DNA of 64,000 bases from Hymenobacter caeli (GTDB lineage Bacteria; Bacteroidota; Bacteroidia; Cytophagales; Hymenobacteraceae): assembly GCF_013294115.1 (NCBI RefSeq), contig NZ_JABSNP010000001.1, positions 186,001-250,000 of the forward strand, given 5' to 3'. The translations under genes and the position numbers were made by a program. Positions 62,650-64,000 of the stretch are shown here, piece after piece; position 1 is the stretch's first letter; the number at the start of each line of letters is the position of its first letter. The notes beneath the pieces were generated by a model. It did no database searches and was not told the DNA's origin. It worked only from the letters and a program-made list of their open reading frames with translations.

Positions 62650-63626
62650 ACAATTTCACCTACACGGCCCTGAAAACGGCCAAGGAAGCCACCGGGGCCC
62701 GCAAGGCCGAGCCCGCGGCGGCGTTCATCGCCGGCGGCACCAACCTGCTGGACTTGATGAAATCTAACCTGGAGCAGCACCCGCAGTTGCTCGACGTCAA
62801 CCAACTGCCCCTCAAGGGTATTGAGATGACCAGCGACGGATTGCGCATCGGGGCCCTGGAGCGCATGAGCGACGTGGGCGAGCACCCGCTGGTGGTGCAG
62901 CAGTACCCGGCGGTGTCGCAGTCGCTGCTGCTGAGCGCCTCGCCGCAGCTGCGCAACATGGCCAGCATCGGCGGAAATATCTTGCAGCGCACCCGCTGCG
63001 GCTACTTCCGCGACGGCGCGTTTCCGTGCAATAAGCGCGAGCCGGGCTCGGGCTGCCCGGCCCAAACCGGCGACAACCGCAACCTGGCCATCCTGGGCGG
63101 CAGCCCGGCCTGCATCGCCACCAACGCCAGCGACCTCGCCGTGGCCCTGGCCGCCCTCGATGCGGTGGTGCTGCTGGAGAACAGCAAAGGCAAGCAGCGC
63201 CGCGTGGCCCTGGTCGATTTCCACGTGCTGCCCGGCAAATCGCCGCAGGTGGAAACGGTGCTCGAAGCCGACGAAATCATCACGGCGGTGCTGCTGCCGG
63301 CGGCGGCCCACGCCCGCAAGTCGCATTACCTCAAGGTGCGCGACCGGGCTTCGTACGCTTTTGCGCTGGTATCGGCGGCCGTGGGCCTCGACGTGCAGGG
63401 CGGCCAGATAAAGGCGGCCCGCGTGGCCCTGGGCGGCGTGGGCACCAAGCCCTGGCGCGTGCCCGCCGTGGAAAAGCTGCTCGTGGGCCAGCCGGCCACC
63501 GAGGCCACGTTCCGCCGGGCGGCGGCGGCGGCCGTGCAGGGCGCGCACCCCTACGAGCACAACCGCTTCAAAATGGAGCTGGCGCAGAGCACCATCGTGC
63601 GGGCCCTGCTGGAACTGCCGGCCTAG
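62646..63626 (+). CDS. Xanthine dehydrogenase-family FAD subunit with a [4Fe-4S] loop (PaoB-like)
   Basis: 326 residues from the ATG at 62646, overlapping the previous stop by four bases. FAD-binding signatures: FIAGGTNLLDLMKSNL, RIGALERMSD, SPQLRNMASIGGNILQRTRC. After it a four-cysteine loop (TRCGYFRDGAFPCNKREPG, then GSGCPA) resembles the additional [4Fe-4S] site of the E. coli aldehyde oxidase PaoB. The C-terminal CO dehydrogenase-type domain is present. No signal peptide of its own; probably exported with the Tat subunit. Confidence 0.92.
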   Translation: MNNFTYTALKTAKEATGARKAEPAAAFIAGGTNLLDLMKSNLEQHPQLLDVNQLPLKGIEMTSDGLRIGALERMSDVGEHPLVVQQYPAVSQSLLLSASPQLRNMASIGGNILQRTRCGYFRDGAFPCNKREPGSGCPAQTGDNRNLAILGGSPACIATNASDLAVALAALDAVVLLENSKGKQRRVALVDFHVLPGKSPQVETVLEADEIITAVLLPAAAHARKSHYLKVRDRASYAFALVSAAVGLDVQGGQIKAARVALGGVGTKPWRVPAVEKLLVGQPATEATFRRAAAAAVQGAHPYEHNRFKMELAQSTIVRALLELPA

Positions 63627-63719
63627 GCCGCGCCGCCGATGCGGGCCGCCGCGCCGCGCTACTTCGCGCCGCTGTGCCCGGCTACCCCACGGCTGCTAAT
63701 CCATAACAAATTGTCTATC

Positions 63720-64000
63720 ATGGATAACGAACCTAAATTTTTTGAAACGAACCCCCAGGCCAAGTCCGTGGGCCAGCCCATGGACCGCATCGACGGGCGG
63801 GCCAAGGTGACCGGGGCGGCCAAGTACGCGGCCGAGTACCCGCTGCCGGGCCTGGTGTACGCGGCGCTGAAGACCAGTGAAATTGCCAAGGGCAAAATCG
63901 TCAGCATCGACAGCGCGGCCGCCATGCGCGAGCCGGGCGTGGTGGCGGTGCTCACGCACGAAAACATTCCCAAGCTGGCCCAAACGCCCAATACCAAGGA
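63720..64000 (+). CDS. Xanthine dehydrogenase-family molybdopterin subunit, 3' end cut by the window (PaoC-like)
   Basis: The frame from the ATG at 63720 runs to the window end (about 93 residues). The start GQPMDRIDGRAKVTGAAKYAAEYPLPGLVYAALKTS is the standard N-terminus of the large Moco subunit. It completes an exported three-subunit molybdenum hydroxylase, probably oxidising an aldehyde or N-heterocycle. Confidence 0.92.
   Translation, partial: MDNEPKFFETNPQAKSVGQPMDRIDGRAKVTGAAKYAAEYPLPGLVYAALKTSEIAKGKIVSIDSAAAMREPGVVAVLTHENIPKLAQTPNTK

Noticed and set aside
1..64000. CRISPR arrays, transposase or integrase genes, prophage, replication origin
   Set aside because: No direct-repeat array with unique spacers of 25-40 bases and no such genes were seen. 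The short-period arrays have no spacers and are far too short for a CRISPR.

Overview
The window comes from a GC-rich member of the Bacteroidota, most likely a Cytophagales of the Hymenobacter type. The sequence-level reasons are a SusC/SusD pair, a DAHP synthase fused to a chorismate mutase, a lipid A-type acyltransferase, almost no Shine-Dalgarno sequences before start codons, and a very GC-rich codon choice. The genus is an inference; no marker gene such as 16S rRNA is present.

Layout. 1-8346: a branched-chain amino acid run on the + strand (leuB partial, a methyltransferase, ilvD, ilvB, ilvN, ilvC, ilvA). 8551-19885: a plant cell wall sugar block (GH28, GH3 lipoprotein, FucP-type sugar transporter, GH30-like, GH27, and a GH39-like enzyme on the - strand). 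19890-26857: mixed genes, mostly on the - strand: dienelactone hydrolase, a Tat-exported molybdenum oxidoreductase with a cytochrome b partner, a DUF1223 thioredoxin-like protein, a coupled cupin/ACT/amidohydrolase trio and a GNAT/FemAB-like protein. 27023-36188: two YtxH proteins, lysS, an unknown 363-residue protein, a C-terminal processing protease, a stress-type protein, a small unknown protein and proline dehydrogenase. 36304-44664: an aromatic amino acid region (DAHP synthase/chorismate mutase, aroB, aroA) split by an opposite-strand SusC/SusD pair. 44648-54190: a metal-receptor-like protein, M42 aminopeptidase, acyl-CoA carboxylase beta subunit, S9 peptidase, ClpC and a WbqC-like protein, all on the - strand. 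54347-60064: envelope and housekeeping genes. 60173-60418: two tRNA-Ser genes. 60599 to the end: a zinc-dependent phospholipase C-like protein and the start of a Tat-exported xanthine dehydrogenase-family operon (paoABC type).

The most unusual content is between the genes. At about ten intergenic sites there are short arrays with a strict 7-base (twice 8-base) period. They are poor in G on the sense strand, usually end at or near a start codon, and often face an inverted partner just after the previous stop codon. One inverted set flanks a small, AT-richer four-helix-bundle gene and looks like a cassette. A second repeat class is long near-perfect palindromes built on GTCATGC...GCATGAC, plus one double-hairpin element at 8422-8533. 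The sequence also nearly lacks GGCGCC: I found three copies by eye, while A, C or T before GCGCC is common and Gly-Ala is written GGGGCC. The aroA gene has no ATG, GTG or TTG at its proper 5' end.

All calls come from reading the sequence and the translated proteins. No similarity search was run.
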